DNA of 64,000 bases from Gari tellinella (GCA_922989275.2 OV277861.1:13354540-13418539), one strand, 5' to 3'. Counted from the stretch's first letter, positions 22,314 to 32,951 are shown. The notes: a model not told the origin generated them from the letters alone. Made by a program: numbers and translations.

Positions 22314-25300
22314 GTAAGTTTGGTAACTCTGACAATACTGCTGCTATATCTAGCAGTTGTACACGGAGACAATGTCGTCAATGAGTCGACCAAGCGGCTA
22401 GAGGAAAGAGTGGAGGCACTGGAAAGGCAAAGTAAGTTTGGTAACTCTGACAATACTGCTGCTGTATCTAGCAGTTGTACACGGAGACAATGGCGTCAGT
22501 GATTCGACCAAGCGGCTAGAGGAAAGAGTGGAGACACTGGAAAGGCAAGGTAAGTTTGGTAACTCTGACAATACTGTTGCTATATCTAGCAGTTGTACAC
22601 GGAGACAATGGCGTCAATGAGTCGACCAAGCGGCTAGAGGAAAGAGTGGAGGCACTGGAAAGGCAAGGTAAGTTTGGTAACTCTGACAATACTGCTGCTG
22701 TATCTAGCAGTTGTACACGGAGACAATGGCGTCAGTGATTCGACCAAGCGGCTAGAGGAAAGAGTGGCGGCACTGGAAAGGCAAGGTAAGTTTGGTAACT
22801 CTGACAACACTGTTGCTGTATCTGTCAGTTGAACACGGAGACAATGGCGTCAATGAGTCGACCAAACGGCTAGAGGAAAGAGTGGAGGTACTGGAAAGGC
22901 AAGGTAATTTTGGTAACTCTGACAACACTGCTGCTGTATCTAGCAGTTGTACACGGAGACAATGGCGTCAGTGATTCGACCAAGCGGCTAGAGGAAAGAG
23001 TGGAGGCACTGGAAAGGCAAGGTAAGTTTGGTAACTCTGACAATACTGCTGCTATATCTAGCAGTTGTACACGGAGACAACGGAGTCAATGAGTCGACCA
23101 AGCGGCTAGAGGAAAGAGTGGAGGCACTGGAAAGGCAAGGTAAGTTTGGTAACTCTGACAACACTGCTGCTGTATCTAGCAGTTGTACACGGAGACAATA
23201 CAGTCAATGATTCGACCAAGCGGCTAGAGGAAAGAGTGGAGGCACTGGAAAGGCAAGGTAAGTTTGGTAACTCTGACAACACTGCTGCTGTATCTAGCAG
23301 TTGTACACGGAGACAATACAGTCAATGAGTCGACCAGGCGGCTAGAGGAAAGAGTGGAGGCACTGGAAAGGCAAGGTAAGTTTGGTAACTCTGACAACAC
23401 TGCTGCTATATCTAGCAGTTGTACACGGAGACAATGGCGTTAGTGATTCGACCAAGCGGCTAGAGGTAGGAGCGGAGGCACTGGAAAGGCAAGGTAAGTT
23501 TGGTAACTCTGACAATACTGCTGCTATATCTAGCAGTTGTACACGGAGACAATGGCGTCAGTGATTCGACCAGGCGGCTAGAGGTAAGAGCGGAGACACT
23601 GGAAAGGCAAGGTAAGTTTGGTAACTCTGACAATACTGCTGCTATAGCTAGCAGTTGTACACGGAGACAATGGCGTCAGTGATTCGACCAGGCGGCTAGA
23701 GGTAAGAGCGGAGACACTGGAAAGGCAAGGTAAGTTTGGTAACTCTGACAATACTGCTGCTGTATCCAGCAGTTGTACACGGAGACAATGGCGTCAATGA
23801 TTCGACCAAGCGGCTAGAGGAAAGAGTGGAGGCACTGGAAAGGCAAAGTAAGTTTGGTAACTGTGACAACACTGCTGCTGTATCCAGCAGTTGTACACGG
23901 AGACAATGGCGTCAATGATTCGACCAAGCGGCTAGAGGAAAGAGTGGAGGCACTGGAAAGGCAAAGTAAGTTTGGTAACTCTGACAACACTGCTGCTATA
24001 TCTAGCAGTTGTACACGGAGACAATGGCGTCAATGATTCGACCAAGCGGCTAGAGGAAAGAGTGGAGGCACTGGAAAGGCAAAGTAAGTTTGGTAACTCT
24101 GACAATACTGCTGCTATATCTAGCAGTTGTACACGGAGACAATACAGTCAATGAGTCGACCAAGCGGCTAGAGGAAAGAGTGGCGGCACTGGAAAGGCAA
24201 GGTAAGTTTGGTAACTCTGACAATACTGCTGCTATATCTAGCAGTTGTACACGGAGACAATGTCGTCAATGAGTCGACCAAGCGGCTAGAGGAAAGAGTG
24301 GAGGCACTGGAAAGGCAAAGTAAGTTTGGTAACTCTGACAACACTGCTGCTGTATCTAGCAGTTGTACACGGAGACAATACAGTCAATGAGTCGACCAAG
24401 TGGCTAGAGGAAAGAGTGGAGGCACTGGAAAGGCAAAGTAAGTTTGGTAACTCTGACAACACTGCTGCTATATCTAGCAGTTGTACACGGAGACAATACA
24501 GTCAATGAGTCGACCAGGCGGCTAGAGGTAAGAGTGGAGGCACTGGAAAGGCAAGGTAAGTTTGGTAACTCTGTCAACACTGCTACTGTATCTGTCAGTT
24601 GTACACGGAGACAATGGCGTCAATGAGTAGACCAAGCGGCTAGAGGAAAGAGTGGCGACACTGGAAAGGCTAGGTAAGATTTCGGCTTGGTTAATTCTTA
24701 CACTGCCAAGATTTTTCGTCTCTTACGTTTTTTCACTCTTACCGCCAAACTATCGTCTGCATTGGTAGTGTCTTCTGCAATATTTTTAAAATCAGCTTTA
24801 GGGCTGTTGTGACTGAAAAATTGGAACACTCTTACAATAATTGGTCTGCCACCAAAAATATCTTTTTTGTGGTCAGGTAAGTGTCACAAAAATGGCCAGA
24901 TTAATGTCACAATAAATGACCAGGTTAATGTCAGGTTGATGGCCAGTTAATTTCAACGAAACTACCAAAAATACCTGCGGACAGATTCTAAAGTTTACCC
25001 TAACGGCCTAATCCTTACCCTAGTTTTTGGAGGCGGATCCAAACTGTTTCCAAATTCGCTTGTTGGTGCCGTTGGCAGTAAAAGATTTAACCGAGTTGGT
25101 ATAGGTCGTTTGCAGTTCAAAAAAACACGATAAATCTTAGATAATTTTAAAACTGGTGAACGTATTTAAATGAAAGTTTGCATACACTTATGATGTGCCT
25201 ATACCAACTCTGACAAGGAAATTCAGAATTTTTGATATTCTGACTAAAAACTTTTCTTCTTTGTTTTATATAAATTTTGTGTCGCTGAAAATGGTCAATT

Positions 25301-28300
25301 ACGTGGGGTGTTATTGGCTATTACCTTGATCAAGTTTGTTTATATGGGAGAATATCCCCAGGTAAAATCCCGTGCTAATTGCTTCTGTCTGAAAGGTGAA
25401 TCCCGTGCTGATATAGGTTGTTTAGTTGTACAAATTTAATTGTGAGGCCCCATTACATTTTTACTATGCTAAATCCATGAACTCCTCACCAGGAATAAAG
25501 AGAATTGCATTACTTTTCAAAACGAAGCTCTAACATGTCTACATAATACAGAGCTCCAGATAAGAGAAAGTAAATTGAACAAGTCCAACATTTTCTCACT
25601 CGTTTCCTCACCAAATCCTATGGTGTGATTACTCATCGAAACGATTCTAATGATCAAGTAGTCACACCATAGGGCTTAATTCAGAAATAAAGATTTTAGT
25701 TCTGGAAATACTCCCCTTATCTGGAGCCCTGATAATATGTATCAGTGTTCGAGTTGTATAGCAGTATTACGTTACGTTTTGTTTCCTTTAAACGAAAAAA
25801 TAATAAAGGTTAACGATCTGCTCTGGAAACATTCTGTTGAAAATTTGATAATGGTAAGTTTGTGCAGATCGTCTAGTATGAACATGTCTCTTCTACTAAT
25901 TATCACATTTAGTTGTTTTGCGTTTTGTTGATAAAACTTTTATATGAGTGGCACATGGTTCGGATCCTATTTAGATACGAAATGGCTCCGTTGTCAGATC
26001 AGGATCCAACATGTTCGCAAATGACAGTATGGTCGGTTAATACGTTTAAAACGTACCCCAGTCAGGGCCTCGTTCGGTTAGTTGTAAACTACTATGGTAT
26101 GCGATAGCTTAACGGTGAGGCGTTACGTAGTCGTGAAAGAAAGGCTGTTGAATAACTTGAAATCACCCTTCGGAAAAGTGTCCCTTAGAAGTGTAAACTT
26201 TATATAGAAGTTATGAATAAAACTTTTTTATTACGAAGAGAAAAAAAATGTTATTTTTTGTCAGAGTTGGTATAGGTATATCATAAATCTATGCAAAATT
26301 TCATTTGACTTCGTTGTCTTATTGTGGAAATATTTGAAAATTGTCGTGTTTTTTTTAACTGCAAACGACCTATACTTGAAAGGGCTTTTGTGGGAAAGGA
26401 TAGGTTCGATTCAAACCCTTTTGGTTCATGAATGAATAACACATCATCGTTTTAATATAATTTATTTATAGTTCTGGTACATGTATTGCCTCCGTAACGT
26501 TTACCTGGCTTTGTAGCCGATTGTTGTTGGCTTGACATAAAACCAATATCTTTCTTATTCGTATCATGTGCAATAACGATTTGTTTGTTTCAAGGCACAG
26601 AGATGCTGCAGCGACTCGGCAGACAAGAAGAACAGCTACAAACCCAGTCTCTGGTGATAAACAAACAAGAGAAGCTCTTGCTGCAACAATACCATGAAAC
26701 AGAGGAACTCAAGATACTCGTACGGGTGTTGAATCACACAGTACAATACCAGGGACAGGCTATAACAAGACTGAAACTTTCTAACAGGCTGCTACGAAAA
26801 CCTAATGTGTTGCACCAGCCACAGCACACAGACTTAAGCCCACACAACACACAATACTATCCAAATGGCGAGATACAATCGGAAAGAACGGGTAAAATCA
26901 AAAGTACTGGACATTCATTGGCGAAAGAGTTAGCTGACACTAGACAAAGAAATGTTTGGCGTAAGTTAAACAAATTTTAAACTAATCCTTTCAATGCCTT
27001 AGCCCCGAGAACTGTAGTTATTTCCAAACAGTTTAGATTTCATATGTCGAAATACATACAATTTAAATTTGAGAAGTAAAAGGAGAAGCCACTTTTGAAA
27101 AGTATGACGTCATGGCAGAGAAAGGGTTTTAAAAAGTAAACCTAGATAACATACACCAGATAGATATGAACTTCAGGAAGGCTTAATATAGAAGACATAT
27201 TTTTCTTTAAAAGTCCACTATATCAAAGAAACATAGTAGATCTACATAATTTGCGTTGTTAACTGGCGAAAAGTATCTTCCCTCGATTCTCAACTTGAAC
27301 TTAGTTGTTTCTTGTAGGCCCTATGTGATACTTAGAATAGTAAAGTAGTGTTAGTAATTATAGACCAAGGGTCAAGATAATTTAAGACATAAACAGCACC
27401 ACTGATAGAAACCTAATTTGTTGTAGAACCAGATCAGCGAGTGGTGAATTTTCTTAATTTCCACAATTTCCAGTAAAGAACTGAAAATTAACCACGATGA
27501 CACCCAAATTAAGCGATTAAGAACAAACCAAATATAAATTTGGATCAATCTCATGAAAATACTTTTATTAAATTGAACAAATGAGCGACAAAAACATTTG
27601 CAACTTTGGGTTTGTTATACACTCTTGTTTTAATAGCTGTAAATAACTTTGGAAATCATGTATTGAAGTTAGAGTTAGATTAAATATTTTTCCTATATTT
27701 GCAAAACGATTCAATGGGTTGTTTGTAAAGATGTGTATAGTTACAGACATTTTCATTTCAATTTAATGTGGCTATATCATTTTTAAAATTCATAGCTTGA
27801 AACTTATTTTCTTAGTTTCTGAATACGGGTTGTTAGAAGCATAAAAGTGGGGTTTTTATGAAGAAAAAAAGATTTATTTTGAGCGTTAAAAATTAAAGCT
27901 ATCTACATGCATATTTATCATCATGTATATCGTTTGTCACTATTATTTTCCTGTCTTTAACATGATATAATCGTATGTTAATTGTATACAATTTTTTTTA
28001 ACTTGGATATACATGTATTTGTATCTTAACGTTCAACTTTCTCAGAAACGAAACGACTTGCGCTAGCAGATGAGGGGCCTGTAGCTTTCCATGCTGTGAT
28101 AGACGGGGCAGAGGTTCCCCACTTAGGCATTAACCAGAACATCATCTTCAAAACTGTGGTAGAAAATCTCGGAGGATCTTACCACAACCAGCATGGCGTG
28201 TTTATTGCTCCCAGAGACGGTGTTTACATTTTCTCTGTTTCTATTATGTCATACGTTAGTCCACACCCTGAGGTACAGGCACATTTGAAAAAAGACGGCA

Positions 28301-28482
28301 CAGTTCTAGCGAATGTATTTGCTCATGGCGACAGTGGACGGCATGATCAAGGTTCTGTTACTGTTGTTACCAAGCTGAACCAAGGAAATGAAGTTTGGGT
28401 CAGTCTTAGGGGCCCGAATGACGACTCGTTATACGGTGGTCGTTTCAGTACTTTCATGGGATGCCTTATCAATGCTGTGTAA
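22193..28482 (+). CDS. Secreted coiled-coil C1q-domain protein, three exons
   Basis: Joining 22193-22313, 26595-26960 and 28046-28482 gives an uninterrupted 307-residue protein with all junctions in phase 1. Residues 1-19 are a signal peptide (MSSLVTLTTLLLYLSVVHG). Residues about 28-95 are rich in heptad-like Leu/Glu/Gln (RLEERVETLERQ, LQRLGRQEEQLQTQ) and should form a coiled coil. Residues about 95-165 are polar linker. Residues about 174-307 are a C1q domain (VAFHAV, GVFIAPRDGVYIFSVSI, NEVWVSL, FSTFMGCLINAV). N-glycosylation sequons lie at N24 and N87. There is no collagen region, as in most bivalve C1q-domain proteins, which are secreted trimeric lectin-like recognition molecules. Intron 1 holds the exon-1-derived 118-bp array. 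AATAAA overlaps the stop and recurs at 28708. Confidence 0.9.
22196..24673 (+). repeat. 21-unit, 118-bp tandem array derived from C1q exon 1
   Basis: Twenty-one units repeat at exactly 118 bp with no indels; donor GT positions are 22314 + 118k for k = 0 to 20, the last at 24674. Unit 0 is the true exon, with ATG just before it. In all other units the bases at the start codon are replaced by the previous unit's GTAAGT donor. Each later unit reads: donor, a CTCTGAC branch-like motif, a TAGCAG or GTCAG acceptor-like site 43 bases after the donor, then 75 bases of exon-1-like coding text. The period is not a multiple of three, so unspliced read-through hits a stop in the following unit. Units differ by scattered substitutions only, indicating recent expansion or homogenisation. 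Confidence 0.95.
22357..22431 (+). other. Candidate 75-nt mini-exon (first of 20)
   Basis: It follows TAGCAG and ends before GTAAGT. In the exon-1 reading frame it encodes 25 residues: a VVHGDNVVNEST-like segment followed by KRLEERVEALERQ. The same interval recurs every 118 bp (next at 22475-22549). Units 1-19 keep the frame open; unit 20 (24599-24673) has an in-frame TAG. Whether any of these are spliced is unknown. Confidence 0.4.
25093..25212 (+). mobile_element. Small MITE with GAGTTGGTATAGG ends, copy 1
   Basis: The 13-bp terminal inverted repeats GAGTTGGTATAGG and CCTATACCAACTC enclose about 118 bp. Confidence 0.75.
25550..25731. mobile_element. Family A MITE
   Basis: The ends AGCTCCAGATAAGAG and CTTATCTGGAGCCCT are inverted. 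An inner pair CCTATGGTGTGATTACTCAT / GTAGTCACACCATAGG forms a longer hairpin. An internal TTAA (about 25677-25680) is the site used by a nested D element in the copy at 59955. Confidence 0.8.
26264..26376 (-). mobile_element. Small MITE with GAGTTGGTATAGG ends, copy 2, inverted
   Basis: It aligns over its whole length with 25093-25212 in the opposite orientation (for example GTATAGGTCGTTTGCAGTT on the minus strand). The two copies could pair within the intron RNA. Confidence 0.75.
26595..26960 (+). CDS. C1q protein exon 2: coiled coil and linker
   Basis: 366 nt, phase 1 in and out, from GTEMLQRLGRQ to ADTRQRNVW. The acceptor is GTTTCAAG and the donor GGC|GTAAGT. It encodes residues 41-162. 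Confidence 0.88.
26961..28045 (+). other. C1q intron 2
   Basis: AT-rich, with consensus ends GTAAGT and TTTCTCAG. No repeat or open frame of note is seen inside. Confidence 0.8.
28046..28482 (+). CDS. C1q protein exon 3: C1q domain
   Basis: It encodes residues 163-307 and the TAA stop (28480-28482). The whole C1q fold lies in one exon, as is common in mollusc C1q genes. Confidence 0.92.
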
Positions 28483-28611
28483 TAAACAGCGTCGAACACA
28501 TGCACACTTAATGTTCTTTCTTAACACATTACTACATAGCCTGTTTCTAGAATTGAAGATAGATGACAACTGAAATCAGATTGAAAGTAAAGCAGAATGC
28601 GTCTTAAGTCC

Positions 28612-28680
28612 CTAAAATGATGATTCATTATATGGTGGACAGTTCAGTTATTTCATGGGGCAACACCGAACACATGCAAA
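28612..28680 (+). pseudogene. Partial duplicate of the C1q 3' end
   Basis: Text here (ATGATGATTCATTATATGG, then TTCAGTTATTTCATGGGGC and CGAACACATGCA) matches 28416-28505 around the end of exon 3, but with substitutions and a deletion across the stop region. It directly follows a family D fragment (about 28520-28611), which suggests duplication followed by or linked to D insertion. Confidence 0.75.
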
Positions 28681-28707
28681 TCTTAGTCCAAATGCAAGTG
28701 TATATAT

Positions 28708-28713
28708 AATAAA
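28708..28713 (+). promoter_or_regulatory. Candidate poly(A) signal for the C1q gene
   Basis: AATAAA, 226 bases past the stop. An earlier AATAAA overlaps the stop codon at 28481-28486. Confidence 0.4.
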
Positions 28714-28806
28714 CATTGGTATAAAACTTTCCTTTTTATTTTTGATCTCATCTGACAAATATCGGCAAGAGGAACAAATCACCTAAATAAGTAACAGATG
28801 GTAAGG

Positions 28807-28992
28807 TACGAAGCTCCAGATAAGATGGAGTCGATGTAAACTAAATACATGTACATATTTCCAACATTAACATTTTTATATCACCAGCAAACCATATGCT
28901 GTAACTACTCATCAATATATGCTTTGGTTGAATCATAAACATTTTAGTATTTGAAAAATAAAAATCCGCCTTGCTTAAATGCCTGGAGCTAT
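28807..28992. mobile_element. Family A MITE, degraded
   Basis: It begins AGCTCCAGATAAGATGG and ends TGCCTGGAGCT. The interior is much diverged. Confidence 0.55.
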
Positions 28993-29149
28993 TTGCGTAA
29001 CACTTGTCTCAACCAGGAAACTATACACATATGGACTATGTATAATTCCCTATATATACATAATTGAACATTAAAGACACTGGTAAAACAACTTCAAACA
29101 ACAGAAACTGTAGTGTAATTGCCATCCATGCTGTTTCTAGTTTTGAAGA

Positions 29150-29720
29150 CAGGCAACTACTTAAGGGTGTATAAAACTCATGAATTTGGGTAATTTTCAA
29201 AGTATATTAAAACACTCTATGACGGTATTGTATTGAAGAGATATTTAAGATCAATGAAAAAATAGAAAAAGTTTGGTGTGCAATTTTAAAAGGTGTAACA
29301 TTTACCCCACCCACTATTTCTTATTTTGTCCTTTTCAATAAAATCCATTTGAAATGAAAACAAACATGATAATTTGGTTTTGTGTTATTTATTTCATGTC
29401 TATGGTAGTATTTCTTCATATAAAAACTAATTTAAGACAAATCAGGCACCAAATGTGAAATTTATAAAGCTCTAAATATCATGAATATGGTACTTTTTAG
29501 TAAATTTTGTAAAGGGAGATAACTCCTTTTTCTTCAATAACTCAACATTTTCAACACTAACCTATCAATTTCTTTTCATATTTTGAATTGCCTTTGTATG
29601 GATTTTCATCTGGTAGAATATATGAAAAAGTTAAATACTAGAAATATTTTATTTTTTTACTATTTCTCATAATATTTGTTTTAAAAAAATATCATAACCC
29701 ATAAAAACCATTTTGTTGAT
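29150..29720 (-). mobile_element. Foldback host element without the three insertions
   Basis: In reverse complement it aligns with the host parts of 8400-8541, 12304-12348 and 14306-14672. Key junctions are TTGA near 29543 (insert A site), TTTACTAAAAAGTACC near 29505 (insert B site) and CCCTTAA near 29160 (insert C site). It serves as the empty site for all three insertions. Confidence 0.75.
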
Positions 29721-30004
29721 TCAGAGATTCATATTTTCCAAAGCTGGTGCCTATGTTGAAAGAGTTAAGGATCACAGTTCCCACTGTATCTACAGGCTTC
29801 CAGCATAGACAGGGTAAAGCAAACATTTTCGCCACTATATTTCCACCAAACTCTATGAGGTTACTAGTTATTACAATCATGAGACGATAGTACTGAAGAG
29901 GCACAATATAGGGGTTGATGGAAACAAAGGAATTTAGCATTTGAAATATATTGCACTTCACTCATCAGTAGCCATTCTTAATCTTTATGCAATGAAAAGA
30001 AATC
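29721..30004. other. Non-coding or unrecognised
   Basis: A minus-strand frame of about 89 codons (29692-29961) is partly hydrophobic (QYYRLMIVITSNLIEFGGN), but lacks splice context and family similarity. I do not call it a gene. Confidence 0.35.
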
Positions 30005-30237
30005 CAGGGCTACAGATAAGAGGGAGTAAACTGAAAAAATCCATCATTTTCCTATTCATTTCACCACCAAATCCTATGGTATTACTAAAATCTTTATTTC
30101 TGCATTAAACCCTATGGTGTTACTCCTCATTAGAATCGTCTCAAAGAGACGATTCTTATGAGTAGTCACACCTTAGGGTTCAATGCTGAAATGAAAGATT
30201 TTAGTTTTTGAAATACCTCCCTTATCTGGAGTTCTGA
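30005..30237. mobile_element. Family A MITE with internal rearrangement
   Basis: It has A-type ends (AGGGCTACAGATAAGAGGGA ... CTCCCTTATCTGGAG). The AATCCTATGGT block and the AAATCTTTATTTCTGCATTA block occur once extra on the left side. Confidence 0.7.
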
Positions 30238-30664
30238 AATCTCAAAATAAATGAAGAATGCATACTTATTCCTTTGGTTATAGAAAAAGGACATTATTCA
30301 CATAAGTCTAATGAGCTCTCTGTTAGTCCTGGTACTTCACATGATTGGAAATTAACGGTAATAATTATTTACCAATTTACTGTACTCAAAAATTTGATCT
30401 GGATCCAGATTGCACAGTCCCAGGAAACTGATCTCCAATATTCACATCTCAAACATGAAATATGAATATTGAAAAGAAAATGGATCAAAATATTTATTAA
30501 CATATTTACATTGAGCAAAATAATACATGTAACCCTACACTATTCTCACAACTCATCCTTACGGTTATTTGGTGTTCAAGACCAGTAGCAACATAATGTT
30601 AAAGCAAGATGAAAATACTGCTCATAGCACAAAAACCAAAACTCCTGCTTTTTCTCAAACAGCT

Positions 30665-30911
30665 GAAACTCATTCACCTCTTACTTTAAATGGACATTTC
30701 CAGTTTTAAAAAAAAAATCAAATTTTTTACTTTTTATGGTTGAATTTTGCAATATATTTCAATTTGACAAACAGTGTAGATCCTGATCAGAGAGCTCCTT
30801 AAGGAGCTCTCTGATCAGGGTCTTCACTGTTTGAAAAAGACAACTGTAATCCTCACAAATGCACTTTGTTTAAATGGTGAGTATACTCGTCGCTAGGGTT
30901 GAATGTGTTAA
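30665..30911 (-). mobile_element. Family F MITE
   Basis: In reverse orientation it ends GAATGTGTTAA. The central palindrome (30762-30836, ...GATCAGAGAGCTCCTTAAGG...) is the C type. Confidence 0.75.
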
Positions 30912-30952
30912 GACTGCAAACAGTCTTAAGTCACAATCAAGCAAATCTTCTT

Positions 30953-31356
30953 TTAACCCTTTCTCAACCCTGAAATTTTTAATAGACAATTCCAGTTTCC
31001 AATAAGATCTAGTCCATTTTTACTATAGAGGGTTGTTTTTTGTAATATATTGCAAAATGACATAAAGTGCAGACGCTGATCAGAGGGCTCTGATCTGTGT
31101 CTACACTGTTTGCATATGACAAGTCAAATATTTTATATGTACACTGATGATAAAAAGACAAGTACAGTAAAACCACTAAAATGAAGGCTTATTAATTGTA
31201 TAAAAGACAGGGGACAGCTAAAACAAAACAAGCTTTCTTTTTTACTGTCACCTTGCTTTAAGCAGTCACCTGTCATAAACACCTAATAATTAACACATTT
31301 TAGCGGTCGTAATAGAGAGCTTTAACTGTATACTTGTCACTGGAGTTGAATGTGTT
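30953..31356 (-). mobile_element. Family F MITE carrying a nested family E
   Basis: F text runs from about 30953 to 31162 and resumes at 31331. The central palindrome is shortened. The E element sits at the same F position as in the copy at 36957. Confidence 0.75.
31163..31330. mobile_element. Family E MITE with TA ends
   Basis: TACAGTAAAACC at the left and TTTAACTGTA at the right form inverted ends with flanking TA, as in Tc1/mariner-type MITEs. Confidence 0.75.
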
Positions 31357-31739
31357 GATGGGTTATACTGGTAAGGCAATAAAACAATAATGGAATAATC
31401 AATACAGATCTAAGGTTTCTCAACAATTTTAAAACTATAGTCTTCCTGCAGTTAAAGCCATAAACAAGGGAACAAACACCATGCCTACAAACAACACTAA
31501 CACAGTATTGTCTACCATGAACTGTCACAGTAGCACATTTAACACAAAGAAATGCTAGGCTTTCAACATTTATAAATATCACAGTTAAAACAATTTCTAT
31601 TCTTAAAGAAAGCAGTCAAACCTTTAATAACACATTCCTCCATAGAAGCGTCTCATGACACCTTGGTTACCTACCCATCCTTCCATATAAGCACCATAGA
31701 TAAATATTCATACTAGTATAATATTGCTTTGAATAAGGT

Positions 31740-31830
31740 AGCAGCTCAAAGAAAGACGAAAGTAAAGCAGAAAGCTCCTGTAGGAGCTTTCTGCTTTACT
31801 TTCATCTTGCTTTAAGCAGTCACCTGGGTT
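31740..31830. repeat. Stand-alone long hairpin
   Basis: GAAAGTAAAGCAGAAAGCTCC and its complement meet at CTGTAGGAG. It is related to the centres of families D and E but without their ends. Confidence 0.7.
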
Positions 31831-32103
31831 AAACAGTAGGAGACAAGTAATTTGCACTTAATGATATGACGAAAAGGGTTGACTTTAACTTCTTAATCCT
31901 TTCCTTAACAAAATTCATTTATAAAACCTTTACCTTATCCTCTACGGAAGTATTTTAAAACCACTCTAATTAGGGATGCTTTTTTTTTCTGATTTCTTTT
32001 TCTAATAATAACCCTAAATGTCAACATAAACTGGTCATTTTTCAAAAGTGGAATAGTCCATATGAAAAAAATCAGAACAATAAGGCTTAATCAATCACCT
32101 TTA

Positions 32104-32340
32104 TTAACCTTTACCCCATAGCCCGTTTCTAGTTTTGAAGAAAGGTGACCACTTAAGGCAGATTGAAAATAAAGAAGAATGCGCCTTATGGCACATTTTG
32201 CTTTATTTTCAGCCTGCTTTAGGCTGCCATTTGTTAGGATATAGAAAATATTTCTTATGGTAAATGTTCATGCCTAAATCATTTCTTCAATGAAATAATA
32301 GATTAAATACGCTAGGTGCTTCTATGGGGGAAGGGGTTAA
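32104..32340. mobile_element. Family D MITE
   Basis: TTAACCTTTACCCCATAGCC to GGGGAAGGGGTTAA, with the central AGCAGAATGCGC palindrome slightly decayed. Confidence 0.8.
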
Positions 32341-32362
32341 GCAGTAAGAAAAAACTTTATTA

Positions 32363-32802
32363 TACTGCAAAGTAAATTACTTACTTTTGATTGGGTACCG
32401 AGCCCTAGAAGTGATCCCAAGTACCTTGTGAGCTGACAGGGTACTTAGAAATGCAATGTTTTCATTGGCTGACAGGTCCCTGAGTCTCGCTTTGCAGAAA
32501 ATAAGATGGCCAACTGCTCGACAGGATTGAGTGCATTCAATCGTGCATCCTCCGTTTTAAGTCCATTTCGGCTAAGAACCAATCGGTGTTTGGATCTTTC
32601 AACAGTCGCATTATTTCTGGGAAAGTTTGATGCCGAAGTCTACGAGTATGCCCATTTTTCTTATGAATAACAGCCGTCAGAAACATGACGTCATTTACGC
32701 TCAACGTTATCTGCTTTGGCACGATTTTGTTATAGTTTACTACGAGCGCTGTACACGACAAGTTCCGAAATATTTCGTTTTAACAGTGTAAACTTTGCAG
32801 TA
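32363..32802. mobile_element. 440-bp TA-flanked inverted-repeat element
   Basis: The ends TACTGCAAAGT and ACTTTGCAGTA are inverted and flanked by TA. A minus frame inside (32537-32761, 74 codons) is not recognised and is probably incidental. Confidence 0.65.
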
Positions 32803-32816
32803 TAATAAATTCGTTT

Positions 32817-32951
32817 TATAGTTTCTTCACAGTGTACATGAGGATTTCTTCCCGGCTGGTAAAATCATGGAACCCTCGCCTAACGGCTCGGGCAACATGA
32901 TTTACCTCAGCTGGGAAGAAATCCTCATGTACACTCTGAAGAAACTGTATA
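32817..32951. mobile_element. 135-bp hairpin MITE
   Basis: The arms TATAGTTTCTTCACAGTGTA and their near-exact complement extend over about 40 bp. It abuts the 440-bp element. Confidence 0.75.

Larger units (their letters stand above)
24674..26594 (+). other. Rest of C1q intron 1
   Basis: It contains a family I remnant (about 24690-25090), two inverted copies of a small MITE (25093-25212 and 26264-26376), a family A MITE (25550-25731) and a decayed palindrome (about 25945-26015). It ends with a pyrimidine-rich tract and CAAG at 26591-26594. Confidence 0.7.

Noticed and set aside
22320..24626. Some sixteen 60-residue open frames in the 118-bp array, as if tandem genes for short secreted peptides
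   Set aside because: They start at TTG, not ATG, and each runs through a perfect splice donor into the next unit's stop. They are copies of exon 1 read without splicing.
22196..24673. CRISPR-like array
   Set aside because: Units are contiguous full-length repeats without unique spacers, in a spliced eukaryotic gene.
29692..29961. Hydrophobic 89-codon minus frame as a membrane protein exon
   Set aside because: No consensus splice sites at sensible edges, no recognised motif, and it overlaps the foldback repeat at one end.
32537..32761. 74-codon minus-strand frame
   Set aside because: It lies inside a TA-flanked inverted-repeat element and has no recognised family or splice support.
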